Shown here piece by piece: positions 33,164 to 41,936 of a stretch of 64,000 nt of DNA. Position 1 is the first letter of the stretch; every line of letters starts with the position of its first letter. Position numbers and translations under genes: made by a program. The stretch comes from Thiohalocapsa sp. ML1 (GTDB lineage: Bacteria > Pseudomonadota > Gammaproteobacteria > Chromatiales > Chromatiaceae): contig NZ_JABX01000003.1 in assembly GCF_001469165.1 (NCBI RefSeq), positions 1 to 64,000 of the forward strand, given 5' to 3'. Under the pieces are notes generated by a model, which had not been told where the DNA came from, did not search any database, and was given only the letters and a program-made list of their open reading frames with translations.

Positions 33164-34950
33164 CGCTGCGCCTCCCGCTTGAGCCCGGCCAGCAGGAGCT
33201 CGGCCTGCGGATCATCCGGTGCCACGTTGTAGAGCCGCAGCGCCGCCTGCATGACCTTGGCAAAGGTCGGCGCGGCGACGATGCCGCCGTAGTAGGACTC
33301 GCCGCGCGGCTCGTCGATCATCACGACCATGGCGAAGCGTGGGTTCGAGATCGGCGCCATACCGGCGAACACGGATTGGTACTTGCCGGGCGCATAGCCG
33401 CGCCCGGTAGCCTTCTTGGCGGTGCCGGTCTTGCCGCCGACGCGATAGCCCGCGATCTTGGCGCGCCGGGCAGTGCCCTGGTCGGAAACGACGGTTTCCA
33501 TCATCGTGCGCGCGGCACGCGCGGTCTCGGCGGAGAAGACGCGCTCGCCCTCGGGAATGCTGTGCTGGCGCTGCAGCGACACCGGCAGGCTTACGCCGTC
33601 GTTCGCGATCACGGCGTAGGCGTGCGCAAGCTGCAGCGAGGTCATGTTGAGCCCGTAGCCGAACGCGAGCGTGGCGTGCTCGAAACGCGACCAGCGCTCG
33701 TACTGGGGCAGAAAGCCGGTGCGCTCGCCGGGAAACTCGACGCCGGTCACCTTGCCGAAGCCGAGCCGACTGTAGGTCTGCCACAGCACCGCACGGTCCA
33801 TGCGGTGCGCGATCTTGACCACCCCGATGTTGCTGGACTTGGTGATGATCCCGGTGGCGCTCAGCACGCCGTAGTTGCGGATGTCCTTGACCCGGTTGTT
33901 GCCGACCTGGAGCACGCCCGGCGACGTATTGACCGGCGTGGTCGGGTTGATGATGCCCGCATCCAGCGCGGCCGCCACGACGATCGGCTTCACCGTGGAG
34001 CCGGGCTCGAAGACATCGGTCAACGCCCGATTACGACGGTTCTCCACCGGCTCGCTGCGGGCGGCATTGGGGTTGTAGGCGGGCTGGTTCACCATGGCGA
34101 GCACCTCGCCATTGGTGATGTCGAGCAGCACGGCGGTGCCGGACGTGGCCTTGTGCTCGGTGACCGCGCGCTTGAGCTCGCGGTAGGCGAGGAACTGGAG
34201 CCTTCGGTCGAGGCTCAAGGTCACATCCTCGCCGTGGCTCGGTGGCCGGATCTGCTCGACTTCCTCGACGACAAGCCCGCGCCCGTCCTGGATCACGCGC
34301 CGGGCGCCGGGCGCCGCACGCAGCCGGCTCTCGAACGTCAGCTCGACGCCCTCCTGGCCAATATCGTCGACATTCGTGAAGCCGACCACTTGGCCGAAGG
34401 TCTCGCCGGCCGGGTAGAAGCGGCGGTACTCGTAATCCATGCCGATACCGGCGAGTCGCTCGGCATCGATGACCTCGCTGACGGCGTCCGCGACGTGCGG
34501 CTCGACCCGCCGACGCAGGTAGATGAAGCGGCGACCCTGCTGCGCGGAGTTGGTGGTACGCGCCGTGAGCTCGGCAGGCGGCAGCTCCAGCGCCGTGGCG
34601 AGCGCCGGCAGCGCCTCGCTGCGTTCGCCGAGCAGAAGCGGGTCGGCCCAGACCGTGGACATGGAGGTGCTGAGCGCGAGCGGCTGGCCGTTGCGGTCGG
34701 TGATCATGCCGCGGCGGGCCGGGATCTCGCGCTCGCGCAGGAAGCGCTTCTCGCCCTCGTCGCGCAGAAACTCGTGCTCCAGCACCTGGCGGTGGAAGGC
34801 CGCGGCGACCACCGACAGGCCGGCGGCGGCCAGCATGAGCCCGAGCGCGGCACGGCGGGCTGCGAAGTTCGGCGGGCACCGGCGCGCGAGCTCGGCGCGG
34901 CGCAGGCGCGCCTTCATGCGCTCTCGGCTTTTGCGTCGCTCAAAGACCAT
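33160..34950 (-). CDS. ftsI: Septal transpeptidase FtsI (PBP3)
   Basis: Class B penicillin-binding protein that cross-links septal peptidoglycan with FtsW. From ATG 34950 (GGAG eight bases upstream; a GTG lies three codons earlier) it has 596 residues: short cytoplasmic tail, membrane anchor (about 35-55), the pedestal domain (REIPARRGMITDRNGQPLA), and a transpeptidase domain with S318 in EPGSTVKP (SxxK), the SxN motif in KSSNIG, and KTGTA in VGGKTGTAKK. The start overlaps ftsL by 11 bp. Confidence 0.97.
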   Translation of the reverse strand: MVFERRKSRERMKARLRRAELARRCPPNFAARRAALGLMLAAAGLSVVAAAFHRQVLEHEFLRDEGEKRFLREREIPARRGMITDRNGQPLALSTSMSTVWADPLLLGERSEALPALATALELPPAELTARTTNSAQQGRRFIYLRRRVEPHVADAVSEVIDAERLAGIGMDYEYRRFYPAGETFGQVVGFTNVDDIGQEGVELTFESRLRAAPGARRVIQDGRGLVVEEVEQIRPPSHGEDVTLSLDRRLQFLAYRELKRAVTEHKATSGTAVLLDITNGEVLAMVNQPAYNPNAARSEPVENRRNRALTDVFEPGSTVKPIVVAAALDAGIINPTTPVNTSPGVLQVGNNRVKDIRNYGVLSATGIITKSSNIGVVKIAHRMDRAVLWQTYSRLGFGKVTGVEFPGERTGFLPQYERWSRFEHATLAFGYGLNMTSLQLAHAYAVIANDGVSLPVSLQRQHSIPEGERVFSAETARAARTMMETVVSDQGTARRAKIAGYRVGGKTGTAKKATGRGYAPGKYQSVFAGMAPISNPRFAMVVMIDEPRGESYYGGIVAAPTFAKVMQAALRLYNVAPDDPQAELLLAGLKREAQR

Positions 34951-35266
34951 CGCTATCACTCCGACTGGCTGGCACTTCCACCACCCGCACCTCGCCGCCG
35001 GCCGGCATGATCATGTCGAGCCGGGTCCGGGCGCTGTCCTCAACGCGGGTATGCGAGGTCAGCGCCGCCTCTTGGATCTGCAGGCGGCCCCATTCCACGT
35101 CGAGGGAGTCGCGCGCGGCGCGCACCTGCTGCAGGGCGCTGAATTCCTGCCGCGTCAGATACTTCACGTAGATCACGGCGACGCCGGACACGAGCACCGC
35201 CAGGGCGAGCGCGAGCGCCACCGTGAGCGCACCCCGGTTGATGCCGGGCTCCTCGCGCGCGCTCAT
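34940..35266 (-). CDS. ftsL: Cell division protein FtsL
   Basis: Small bitopic divisome protein forming the FtsQLB complex. 108 residues: short cytoplasmic N-terminus, one membrane segment (about 13-36), then a leucine-zipper-like coiled coil ([20 protein letters not shown]...[15 protein letters not shown]) and the short C-terminal part containing [15 protein letters not shown]. Sequence conservation in this family is low; identification rests on this topology and on its position between rsmH and ftsI. ATGA overlap with rsmH. Confidence 0.9.
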   Translation of the reverse strand: MSAREEPGINRGALTVALALALAVLVSGVAVIYVKYLTRQEFSALQQVRAARDSLDVEWGRLQIQEAALTSHTRVEDSARTRLDMIMPAGGEVRVVEVPASRSDSDGL

Positions 35267-36195
35267 GGCAGCCGCTCCGCGACGCGCAGCACGGCGCTGC
35301 GCGCCCTCGGGTTCGCGCGGACCTCGTCGTCGCCGGCGCGCACGGGGCCGCCGATGGGCTTGAGGCGCCGCGGCAACTGGTCGTCGGTGACCGGCACGCC
35401 CTTCGGCAGCGCGGCGCCGCTCGACTCGTCGCGAATGAAGCGCTTGACGATCCGGTCCTCCAGCGAATGGAAACTGATCACCACGAGTCGGCCGCCGACG
35501 GCGAGCAGATCGGTCGCGCCCGCGAGCAGCGAGCGCAACTGGTCGAGCTCGGCGTTGACCTGGATGCGTAAGGCCTGGAAGGTGCGGGTCGCCGGGTGCT
35601 TGCCGGGCTCGCGCGTCGGCACCGCACGCTCACAGAGCGCTGCCAGCTCACCGGTGGTGGCGAGGGGCGCGGTGGCACGGGCGGCACAGACGGCGCGGGC
35701 GATGCGCCTGGCGAAGCGCTCCTCGCCGTAGTCCTTTAGGACGCGGGCGATGTCGCGCTCGGCGGCGCCGGCCAGCCAGCCCGCGGCACTTTGCCCGCTC
35801 TCGGGGTCCATCCGCATGTCCAGCGGGCCGTCGGCGGAGAAGCTGAAGCCGCGCTCGGGCCGATCGAGCTGCGGCGACGAGACGCCGAGGTCTGCAAGCA
35901 GGCCGTTGACGCGGCCCACTAGCCCGGCCGCTCGCAGGTGCTCGGGCAGCTCCGCGAAGGCAGCTTTAAGGACGTTCAGGCGCGGCTCGGCCGCGGCCAG
36001 CGCAACGCCGGCGGCGACTGCCGTCGGATCACGATCGGCCACCCAGAGCCGCCCGGCAGGGCCGAGCCGCTCCAGGATGGCGCGCGCATGACCGCCGCGC
36101 CCGAACGTGGCGTCCACATAGACGCCGTCCGCTTGTACCCCCAAGGCCTGCATGCTTTCCCCCAACAGGACCGGAATGTGTTCTCGCGAGTCCAT
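35263..36195 (-). CDS. rsmH: 16S rRNA (cytosine-1402-N4) methyltransferase RsmH
   Basis: SAM-dependent enzyme that N4-methylates C1402 in the ribosomal P-site; its partner for the ribose methyl on the same nucleotide, RsmI, is also in this window. 310 residues. Seen: [84 protein letters not shown] and [15 protein letters not shown]. Second gene after mraZ, with a 125-bp gap to it. Confidence 0.97.
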   Translation of the reverse strand: MDSREHIPVLLGESMQALGVQADGVYVDATFGRGGHARAILERLGPAGRLWVADRDPTAVAAGVALAAAEPRLNVLKAAFAELPEHLRAAGLVGRVNGLLADLGVSSPQLDRPERGFSFSADGPLDMRMDPESGQSAAGWLAGAAERDIARVLKDYGEERFARRIARAVCAARATAPLATTGELAALCERAVPTREPGKHPATRTFQALRIQVNAELDQLRSLLAGATDLLAVGGRLVVISFHSLEDRIVKRFIRDESSGAALPKGVPVTDDQLPRRLKPIGGPVRAGDDEVRANPRARSAVLRVAERLP

Positions 36196-36319
36196 GCGTG
36201 CTTGTATGTTGTTCGTTGTTTTGGGCTCGTATCAGCGCAGAGCCGGAGCGTGGCGCCTGCTGCCGCCTGGTACCCGCCGGCCTGCGCCATCCGCGCAGGC
36301 CTACAATCCGTCAACCCGC

Positions 36320-36772
36320 TCAGAGGCGGAAGTCGGCGAGCCCCGGGTCTTCGGCGAGCGCGGTGGCCGCAAGCTCCCGATCCCGCTCCTGCTGCGCCTC
36401 CCAGAGGTCCCGGCGCCAGAGCTGATAGCGATTGCCGATGCCGATCAGCACCGCGTCCTTCTCCAGCTTGCCGAGCACCCGCTGTGCCGGCGTCAGCAGC
36501 ACGCGCCCCTGGGCGTCTAGCTTCGCGTGACTCGCTGAGCCGAGCAGCCTGCGCTGCAAGGCCTCGGTGGCGGGCTTGCTCGGCAGTTGGCTCAAACGCT
36601 CCGCGAGATCGTCGAAATAGGGCTCCGGGTAGACGAGCAGCCGGTTATCGAGGTCGGCGGTCACCACGATGCGCGAGCCGCAGAACTCCGCCAGCTTCGC
36701 GCGCTCCGTGGCCGGAATCGCGATGCGCCCCTTGTCGTCGAGGCTCATAAAGAATGTTCCGTAGAACCGCAT
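36320..36772 (-). CDS. mraZ: Transcriptional regulator MraZ
   Basis: DNA-binding repressor of the dcw operon, with two AbrB-like SpoVT repeats forming a ring oligomer. 150 residues. Seen: the start MRFYGTFFMSLDDKGRIAIP, and the second repeat SASHAKLDAQGRVLLTPAQR, each with the DxKGR/DxQGR pattern. Four correctly spaced MraZ boxes lie 33-67 bp upstream of its ATG, right after a sigma70 promoter, so autoregulation is very likely. First gene of the cluster. Confidence 0.96.
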   Translation of the reverse strand: MRFYGTFFMSLDDKGRIAIPATERAKLAEFCGSRIVVTADLDNRLLVYPEPYFDDLAERLSQLPSKPATEALQRRLLGSASHAKLDAQGRVLLTPAQRVLGKLEKDAVLIGIGNRYQLWRRDLWEAQQERDRELAATALAEDPGLADFRL

Positions 36773-36804
36773 GGACCCCGACCGTGACGCGTTTGCGACT
36801 CACA

Positions 36805-36839
36805 CCCTACGATGCCCCAGACTTCCCCACATCTCCCCA
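36805..36839 (-). promoter_or_regulatory. MraZ box: four TGGGG/TAGGG repeats with 10-bp period
   Basis: Read leftward: TGGGG (36839-36835), TGGGG (36829-36825), TGGGG (36819-36815) and TAGGG (36809-36805), each separated by 5 bp. This is the known MraZ operator pattern of repeated TGGG-N5. It falls between the predicted transcription start and the mraZ ATG, so bound MraZ would block early elongation or polymerase escape. Confidence 0.9.
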
Positions 36840-36849
36840 CTTGCTGCGA

Positions 36850-36878
36850 AGTGTAGGAGAGCCCCCTTGGAGGGTCAA
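36850..36878 (-). promoter_or_regulatory. Sigma70 promoter of the division/cell-wall cluster
   Basis: Read leftward: TTGACC (36878-36873), 17-bp spacer, TACACT (36855-36850). Predicted start near 36843, directly before the MraZ box. Close to consensus and the only such pair between rnpB and mraZ that I found. Confidence 0.8.
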
Positions 36879-37382
36879 GGGGTTGATCCGCCTTTTTTGT
36901 TGATCCGTCAGAAACTTAACCGGACAAGCTGATGTCGGAACGAGGATGTCTAAAGAGGCTGAATTTCAGTGGCATAGTGGCGCTAGTTAAAGCGGTGTTT
37001 GATGTTACGCTGCGCCGAATACGGGCAATCGGACCAGGGCTCCGACGCGCTCGGCCGACGGGCGGGGGAGGCTTGGGGGGAAAAGTGGGGAAGGCGTGCG
37101 CGCGGCGGTTCCAGCAGCCGTTTCGGGCGGTTCAAGGCGGCAAAAGCAGGCCCTTTTGCCGGTTTCCCGCCGCGGTGGGGCGCTTTCTTAGGCCATTTTC
37201 TGCTCGACGATCGGCTCTAGGGCCAAGCGCCCATCGTGCGCCGCGCCCGCAGGACGCTCATCCCTTGGGTGGCGCTGCCGCCGTGCCGGCACAGACCGCA
37301 GACGCGCGCCGGACCGCGGCCGGATCAGTGGGGGGCCGTGGGGCAGCCGTGGCGGCCGCCCGCGGCAGGAGAAGAATGAGGG
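36879..37382. other. Gap without recognisable gene between mraZ promoter and rnpB
   Basis: About 500 bp. Frames open on the plus strand are Arg/Gly-rich and look like non-coding GC-rich sequence. Local features are a purine-rich stretch with GGGGGAGG and GGGGGGAAAAG near 37066-37085, and GC palindromes. I see no tRNA, IS end or conserved protein. Confidence 0.5.
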
Positions 37383-37776
37383 GGAGTCGGCCGATAAGCC
37401 GGGTTCTGTCGTGGACAGCCATTCATCTGGGACGCACGTCGCCGTTACGCCTCTTGCGACCTACCCGGGAGCCCCCGCGGGCCGCGGGTTGCGGCGCGAG
37501 CGCCGCGTGCTCCTCTATTTGGTCTTGCTCCGGGTGGGGTTTACCGTGCCGCCGCGTGTTGCCACCGGCGCGGTGCGCTCTTACCGCACCTTTTCACCCT
37601 TGCCGCCCGCCGCAGGCCGGAGCCGCAAGCGGGGTAGGCGGTCTGTTTTCTGTGGCACTTTCCGTGGGCTCGCGCCCCCCAGGCGTTACCTGGCACCCTG
37701 CCCTGTGGAGCCCGGACTTTCCTCCCCGACGCCGGATTCGCACCCGACCCCGGAGCGGCTGCCTGGCCGACTCCTT
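37383..37776 (-). ncRNA. rnpB: RNase P RNA (class A)
   Basis: Catalytic RNA of RNase P, which trims tRNA 5' leaders. On the minus strand the conserved 5' block GGGGAGGAAAGTCCGGGCTC (near 37720) is followed by CAGGGCAGGGTGCCAGGTAA, CGCCTGGGGGGCGCGAGCCC and, in the middle, CACGGAAAGTGCCACAGAAA. The 3' end contains CAGAACCCGGCTTATCGGCC, with AGTCGGCC pairing to the 5' AGTCGGCCAGG to close P1/P2. About 390 nt, close to the 377 nt of E. coli. Ends are placed from the pairing and may be off by several bases. Confidence 0.95.
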
Positions 37777-37783
37777 AACCGTC

Positions 37784-37812
37784 AGTGTAGCCTCTTCCCC
37801 CGCGAACCCCGA
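37784..37812 (-). promoter_or_regulatory. Probable promoter of rnpB
   Basis: TACACT (37789-37784, leftward) lies 8-10 bp before the predicted 5' end of the RNA and is a good -10. The matching -35 position reads TCGGGG, a poor hexamer; TTTCGG nearby is an alternative. The hexamer repeat array starts about 45 bp further upstream. Confidence 0.55.
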
Positions 37813-37834
37813 AACAAACCACCGAAACCGCTCG

Positions 37835-37920
37835 CTACCGAAATCGAAATCGAAATCGAAATCGAAATCGGGATCGAAATCGGGATCGGGGTCGGTATCG
37901 GGGTCGGTATCGGAAGTCGG
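37835..37920. repeat. Degenerate hexamer repeat array, copy 4
   Basis: Five or six near-perfect ATCGAA units are followed by ATCGGG, GTCGGT and related units with a strict 6-bp period. It lies between the rsmI stop and the rnpB promoter. Unlike copies 1 and 3 it has one dominant orientation and no clear central core. Confidence 0.9.
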
Positions 37921-38022
37921 GCTCGGGCTCAACGCCGCCGCCGCCGTCCCCTCACACAAGACAATCCCACCGCAATGCAGACAACGAGCGCCAGCCAAAC
38001 CACAGCCCATCGCAGCACCGCC

Positions 38023-38868
38023 TCAAGCCTCCCGCGCGGCGAGCGCCCGGCGATAGAGCGCGTTGCGGTTGCCGCCGGTGATGCGCGCCGTGAGCGCGAC
38101 CGCCTGCTTCAGCGGCAGCTCGGCGGCGAGGAGATCCAGCACCCGCTGCTGCTCGGCCTCGGCGCCGGCGTCCGGCCCGCCGCGGGCACCGGCGACGAGG
38201 ATCACGCACTCGCCGAGCTGCTGTTGCGGGTCGGCGCGCACCTGCTCGGCAAGCGTTGCGAGCTCCCCGGCCAGGAAGGTCTCGAAGCGCTTCGTGAGCT
38301 CGCGGGCGAGCACCGCCTGGCGCGGCCCCAACACGTCGGCCAAGTCCGCTAGGGTGACCGCGGCGCGCCGGCCGGCCTCGAACAGGATCAGCGTGCCGGG
38401 CTCGGCAGCGGCGGCACCGATCCAGTCGCGCCGCGCCGACTCGCCCCGCGGCGGAAACCCCAAGAACAGGAACCGATCGCTCGGCAGGCCGGCGGCGGAG
38501 AGTGCGCAGATGGGCGCGCTCGATCCCGGCACCGGCACCACCACGATGCCCGCCGAGCGCGCCTGCTGCACCAGCACGTAGCCCGGGTCGCTCACCAGCG
38601 GTGTGCCGGCATCGCTGATCAGCGCGATGGACGCCCCGCCGGCGAGCTTCTCCAGGAGCCTTGGCGTCTGCGCCTGCTCGTTGTGCTCGTGGTAGGCCGC
38701 AAGCGGGCGGTCGATGCCGAAATGGGCCAACAGGGGGCGGCTATGCCGCGTATCCTCGCAGGCGATAAGGTCCACGTCCGTCAAGACCTTACATGCGCGG
38801 GGCGTCATGTCCCCAAGATTGCCGATGGGTGTAGCCACCACGTATAGTACGCCCGCCTTCTCGCCCAC
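38023..38868 (-). CDS. rsmI: 16S rRNA (cytidine-1402-2'-O) methyltransferase RsmI
   Basis: Tetrapyrrole-methylase-fold enzyme adding the ribose methyl to C1402. 281 residues. Seen: LYVVATPIGNLGDMTPRA, CEDTRHSRPLLAHFGI, YHEHNEQAQTPRLLEKL, ISDAGTPLVSDPGY, VPVPGSSAPICALSAAGLPSD split across two elements, FLGFPPR, and the C-terminal HTH-like part (ALTARITGGNRNALYRRAL). GTG start with AGGAGG five bases upstream. It diverges from lpoA, with start codons only 38 bp apart. Confidence 0.96.
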   Translation of the reverse strand: MGEKAGVLYVVATPIGNLGDMTPRACKVLTDVDLIACEDTRHSRPLLAHFGIDRPLAAYHEHNEQAQTPRLLEKLAGGASIALISDAGTPLVSDPGYVLVQQARSAGIVVVPVPGSSAPICALSAAGLPSDRFLFLGFPPRGESARRDWIGAAAAEPGTLILFEAGRRAAVTLADLADVLGPRQAVLARELTKRFETFLAGELATLAEQVRADPQQQLGECVILVAGARGGPDAGAEAEQQRVLDLLAAELPLKQAVALTARITGGNRNALYRRALAAREA

Positions 38869-38906
38869 CCTTCCCTCCTAACCGATTGATTGCAATGGAG
38901 ACGGTC

Positions 38907-40823
38907 ATGGCCCGGACGACCTTCGCACCGCTGGCTTCCGCCACCACGCCGCAGCGCCCGCAGTGCGCGACGCGCTGGTTCATCGCCGCCGTCGCCTGCG
39001 GCGCGCTGCTCGGTGGCTGTGCCATCGACCCAATCCGCGATGCCGAGCGGGTGCTGTCCGATGTCCCGTCGGCGGAGCTCGCCAAAGCGCGCGCGCTGGA
39101 GCAGGCGGGCAAGCCCGCGGAGGCGGCGGCGGCCTTCCTTGAGCTCGCCGAAAAGGCCGCACCCCCGGGCCGGCAGCAGCTTGAGCTCGACGCCGCGGGG
39201 GCGCTGCTCGCCGCCGGCAACACCACCGAAGCAACCAGTGTGCTGACCGCCATCGACAAGGGCAAGCTCACCGCCGCGCAGCGCGAGCAGGTGCTGCTGC
39301 TGGAGGCGGAGCTGGCCATGCAGCGCGGTAAGGCGTCGGAGGCACTGGCCAAGCTGCGGCAGGTCAACAAGGGCCGGCTGCCGGAGAACCTCAAGATCGG
39401 CTATCTCGGCACGGAGGCCGCGGCCTATCGCCTGGCCGGGCAGCCGCTGCGTGCGGCCGAGAGCCTGAATGAGCTCGACGGCGTGCTCAAGGCCGATCCC
39501 AAGGCGCGGCTCGACAATCAGGTCTCGCTGCTGTTCACACTCGCCACCCTCGGCAGTGCCGGGCTCGACGACGCGATCCGCCAGAGTCGCGGACGCATGC
39601 GGGGCTGGGCGCAGATCGCCGAGCTGTTCAGCGGCTATGGCGCCCCGAGCCCGACGCTCGACGCCGCCTTCCGCAGTTGGCGTGGCAGCAACGGCGGCCA
39701 TCCGGCCCTGGCCAACCTGCCGCAGGGCTATTTCGCGACCCTCGCCGGCGGCTATGCGCCGGACACCGACACCCTGGTGCTGCTGCCGCGGGGCGGGCGC
39801 TTCGGCGTCGCCGGCGACGCGGTTCGGGACGGCATCCGGGCGGCCTACGACGCCGACGGCAGCGGCAACCGCCCGAATCTCAAGTTCGGCGGCAGCTTCA
39901 ACGCCGGCGTCGACGGCGGCGCCGACCTCGTTATCGGCCCGCTTGAGAAGCCGGCGGTCGAGGGCTTGGCCAGCCGCTCGTCGCTGCCCGTGCCGACGCT
40001 GGCGCTGAACCGCGCCGGCGGTGGCGCGACGCCGAACCTCTATCAGTTCGCGCTCGCCCCGGAAGACGAGGCCGAGAACGTCGCCAACTTCGCGAACAAC
40101 GCCGGCTTCAAGCGTGCCGTACTCTTGTACCCGGACGACGGCTTCGGCGAGCGGCTCGCGACGGCCTTCCGCAGCCGCTGGCGCAGCCTCGGCGGCAGCA
40201 TCGCCGCCGAGCACGATTACCGCTCACGCAGCGGCAGCTATGCGTCGGACGCGGCGGCGCTGCTCGGCGCCGGGCGCGCGGACTTCGTCTTCATGGTCGC
40301 CACCGTTGAGGACGCCCCGGGCGTCTACGGCGCACTGCGCGATGCCGGCAACCGCCTTCCGGTCGTGTCGACCTCCCACGTCTACGACGGCAAGCTCGAT
40401 CCGGCGCGCGATGCCGCGCTGTCCGGGCTCTATTTCGTCGATATCCCCTGGATCCTGGACACCGAGCGCAACGACGCGCTGTCGCGCGAGGCCCTGCGCG
40501 ATCGGCTGCCGAACGTGGTCGGTCCCATGGCCAGGCTCTACGCCATGGGCATCGACGGCTATCGGCTCGCGCCGCGCATTCAGGCGATGGGTTCAAACCC
40601 CGGCACCTTCTTCCCCGGCGAGACAGGCGGGCTCACGCTGGACTCGCTCGGCCAGATCCGCCGCCAATTGATGCTCGCGCAGTTCACCGGTGCCGGTCCC
40701 AAGGTGCAGTCCCGCATCGAGGCGGCACCGGCGGCACCGGCGGCCCGGGCGGACAAGGAACCGAAGGAGGACGCCGAGGACGCGTCGAGCAAGGCCGCGA
40801 CGGCCGACGCGAACGCCTCCTGA
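38907..40823 (+). CDS. lpoA: Penicillin-binding protein activator lipoprotein LpoA
   Basis: Outer-membrane lipoprotein that spans the periplasm and activates the transpeptidase of PBP1A. From ATG 38907 (GGAG six bases upstream) it has 638 residues. The signal peptide ends in a lipobox, LLGGC with C38. The N-terminal half is a TPR-like helical domain ([32 protein letters not shown]); the C-terminal half is a periplasmic-binding-protein fold ([81 protein letters not shown]). The Ala/Lys/Glu-rich tail is low complexity. Divergent from rsmI as in E. coli. Confidence 0.92.
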   Translation: MARTTFAPLASATTPQRPQCATRWFIAAVACGALLGGCAIDPIRDAERVLSDVPSAELAKARALEQAGKPAEAAAAFLELAEKAAPPGRQQLELDAAGALLAAGNTTEATSVLTAIDKGKLTAAQREQVLLLEAELAMQRGKASEALAKLRQVNKGRLPENLKIGYLGTEAAAYRLAGQPLRAAESLNELDGVLKADPKARLDNQVSLLFTLATLGSAGLDDAIRQSRGRMRGWAQIAELFSGYGAPSPTLDAAFRSWRGSNGGHPALANLPQGYFATLAGGYAPDTDTLVLLPRGGRFGVAGDAVRDGIRAAYDADGSGNRPNLKFGGSFNAGVDGGADLVIGPLEKPAVEGLASRSSLPVPTLALNRAGGGATPNLYQFALAPEDEAENVANFANNAGFKRAVLLYPDDGFGERLATAFRSRWRSLGGSIAAEHDYRSRSGSYASDAAALLGAGRADFVFMVATVEDAPGVYGALRDAGNRLPVVSTSHVYDGKLDPARDAALSGLYFVDIPWILDTERNDALSREALRDRLPNVVGPMARLYAMGIDGYRLAPRIQAMGSNPGTFFPGETGGLTLDSLGQIRRQLMLAQFTGAGPKVQSRIEAAPAAPAARADKEPKEDAEDASSKAATADANAS

Positions 40824-40926
40824 GCAGGCATCCGCAGACCCCGCCGGCGCACCGACCCTGCCTCTGGGCCGGTGTCGATCGCCCCCGCGCCCGCCGCCGG
40901 TTCCCGGCAGCGGGCCGGGCACGCCG

Positions 40927-41301
40927 ATGAGCCCCTTCGGGCGCGGCGGCAACCGGCGCGCAAGCGGCGCCGCGCATGAGGCGCTCGCCCGCCGCTACCT
41001 GGAGTCCCAAGGGCTGCGCTTCGTCGCGGCCAACGTCGCCTGCCGCCAGGGGGAGCTCGACCTGGTCATGCAGGACGGCGGCACGCTCGTGTTCGTCGAG
41101 GTCCGCTACCGCGCCAGCGAGCGCTTCGGCGGTGCCGCCGCCAGCGTAGACGCCCGCAAGCAGGCGCGGCTCCTGGCCGCGGCAGGGTATTATCTGGCGC
41201 GACATCCAACCAACCTGCCCTGCCGCTTCGATGTCGTCGCCATCGGCGCCGGCGACCGGATGCGTTGGATCAAGCACGCCTTCGATGGAGCCCCGACATG
41301 A
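40927..41301 (+). CDS. yraN: UPF0102 family protein YraN
   Basis: 124-residue protein with a nuclease-like (Holliday-junction-resolvase-related) fold; physiological role unproven. Seen: [20 protein letters not shown], the putative active-site stretch [20 protein letters not shown] with GELDLV and FVEVRYR, and [13 protein letters not shown] near the end. The ATG at 40927 is the first plausible one after the lpoA stop. Its end overlaps the BON lipoprotein start (ATGA). Confidence 0.93.
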   Translation: MSPFGRGGNRRASGAAHEALARRYLESQGLRFVAANVACRQGELDLVMQDGGTLVFVEVRYRASERFGGAAASVDARKQARLLAAAGYYLARHPTNLPCRFDVVAIGAGDRMRWIKHAFDGAPT

Positions 41302-41936
41302 CAGGACAGCGCAAAGCGCCCCGCGCACCGCTGATGCTTCTTCTTCTCACGATCGCAGCGGCGGCACTGCCGACGCTGCTGTCCGGCTGTGCGGCGGTAG
41401 TCGTGGCCGGCGCCACCTACAGCGCCGCCGTCGTTTACGACCGCCGCAGTGCCGACGTCGTGCTCGACGACGAGGTCATTGAGGTGCAGGCCCGCAACGC
41501 GTACCTCGGCAACCCGGACCTGCACAAGCACAGCCAGCTTAGGGCCACCAGCTACGCCCACACGGTGCTGATCACGGGTCAGGCGGAATCCCCGCAGATC
41601 GCCGACCGCTTCGCCCGCGTCGTCGCGCAACTACCAAAGGTGAAGCAGGTCTACAACGAGGCCGAGGTAGGCCCTAAACTCAGCTTGAGCCAGATCAGCC
41701 AGGACGCGCTCATCACATCGCGGGCCAAGCTCGCGATCCAGTCCGTGAACATCCCCGGCTTCGATACGCTGCGCGTCAAGGTGATCACCGAGAACGGCGT
41801 GGTCTATCTGATGGGCTTGGTGACGCCGGAAGAAGGCGACGCCGCCGCCGAAAAGGTGCGCCGCGTCCCGGGCGTAAAGCGCGTGGTAAAAATCTTTGAG
41901 TACATCGAGCCGCAACGCCCCACCGACCCTGCCTGA
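41298..41936 (+). CDS. BON-domain lipoprotein (DolP/YraP-like)
   Basis: Outer-membrane lipoprotein of 212 residues with two BON domains, like E. coli DolP (YraP), which supports envelope integrity. The signal peptide ends in LLSGC (C31). BON repeats: first about residues 57-125 ([48 protein letters not shown]), second about 130-200 ([38 protein letters not shown]). GGAG lies seven bases before the ATG, which overlaps the yraN stop. The lpoA-yraN-dolP order is conserved in gammaproteobacteria; diaA, often between the last two, is absent. Confidence 0.9.
   Translation: MTGQRKAPRAPLMLLLLTIAAAALPTLLSGCAAVVVAGATYSAAVVYDRRSADVVLDDEVIEVQARNAYLGNPDLHKHSQLRATSYAHTVLITGQAESPQIADRFARVVAQLPKVKQVYNEAEVGPKLSLSQISQDALITSRAKLAIQSVNIPGFDTLRVKVITENGVVYLMGLVTPEEGDAAAEKVRRVPGVKRVVKIFEYIEPQRPTDPA

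Noticed and set aside
37835-37920. Regular repeat that might be a CRISPR array
   Set aside because: The period is 6 bp with no unique spacers; no cas genes nearby. It is a simple-sequence array.
37369-38352. Open frames on both strands across 37.4-37.8 kb
   Set aside because: The stretch is RNase P RNA; frames there have no protein similarity.
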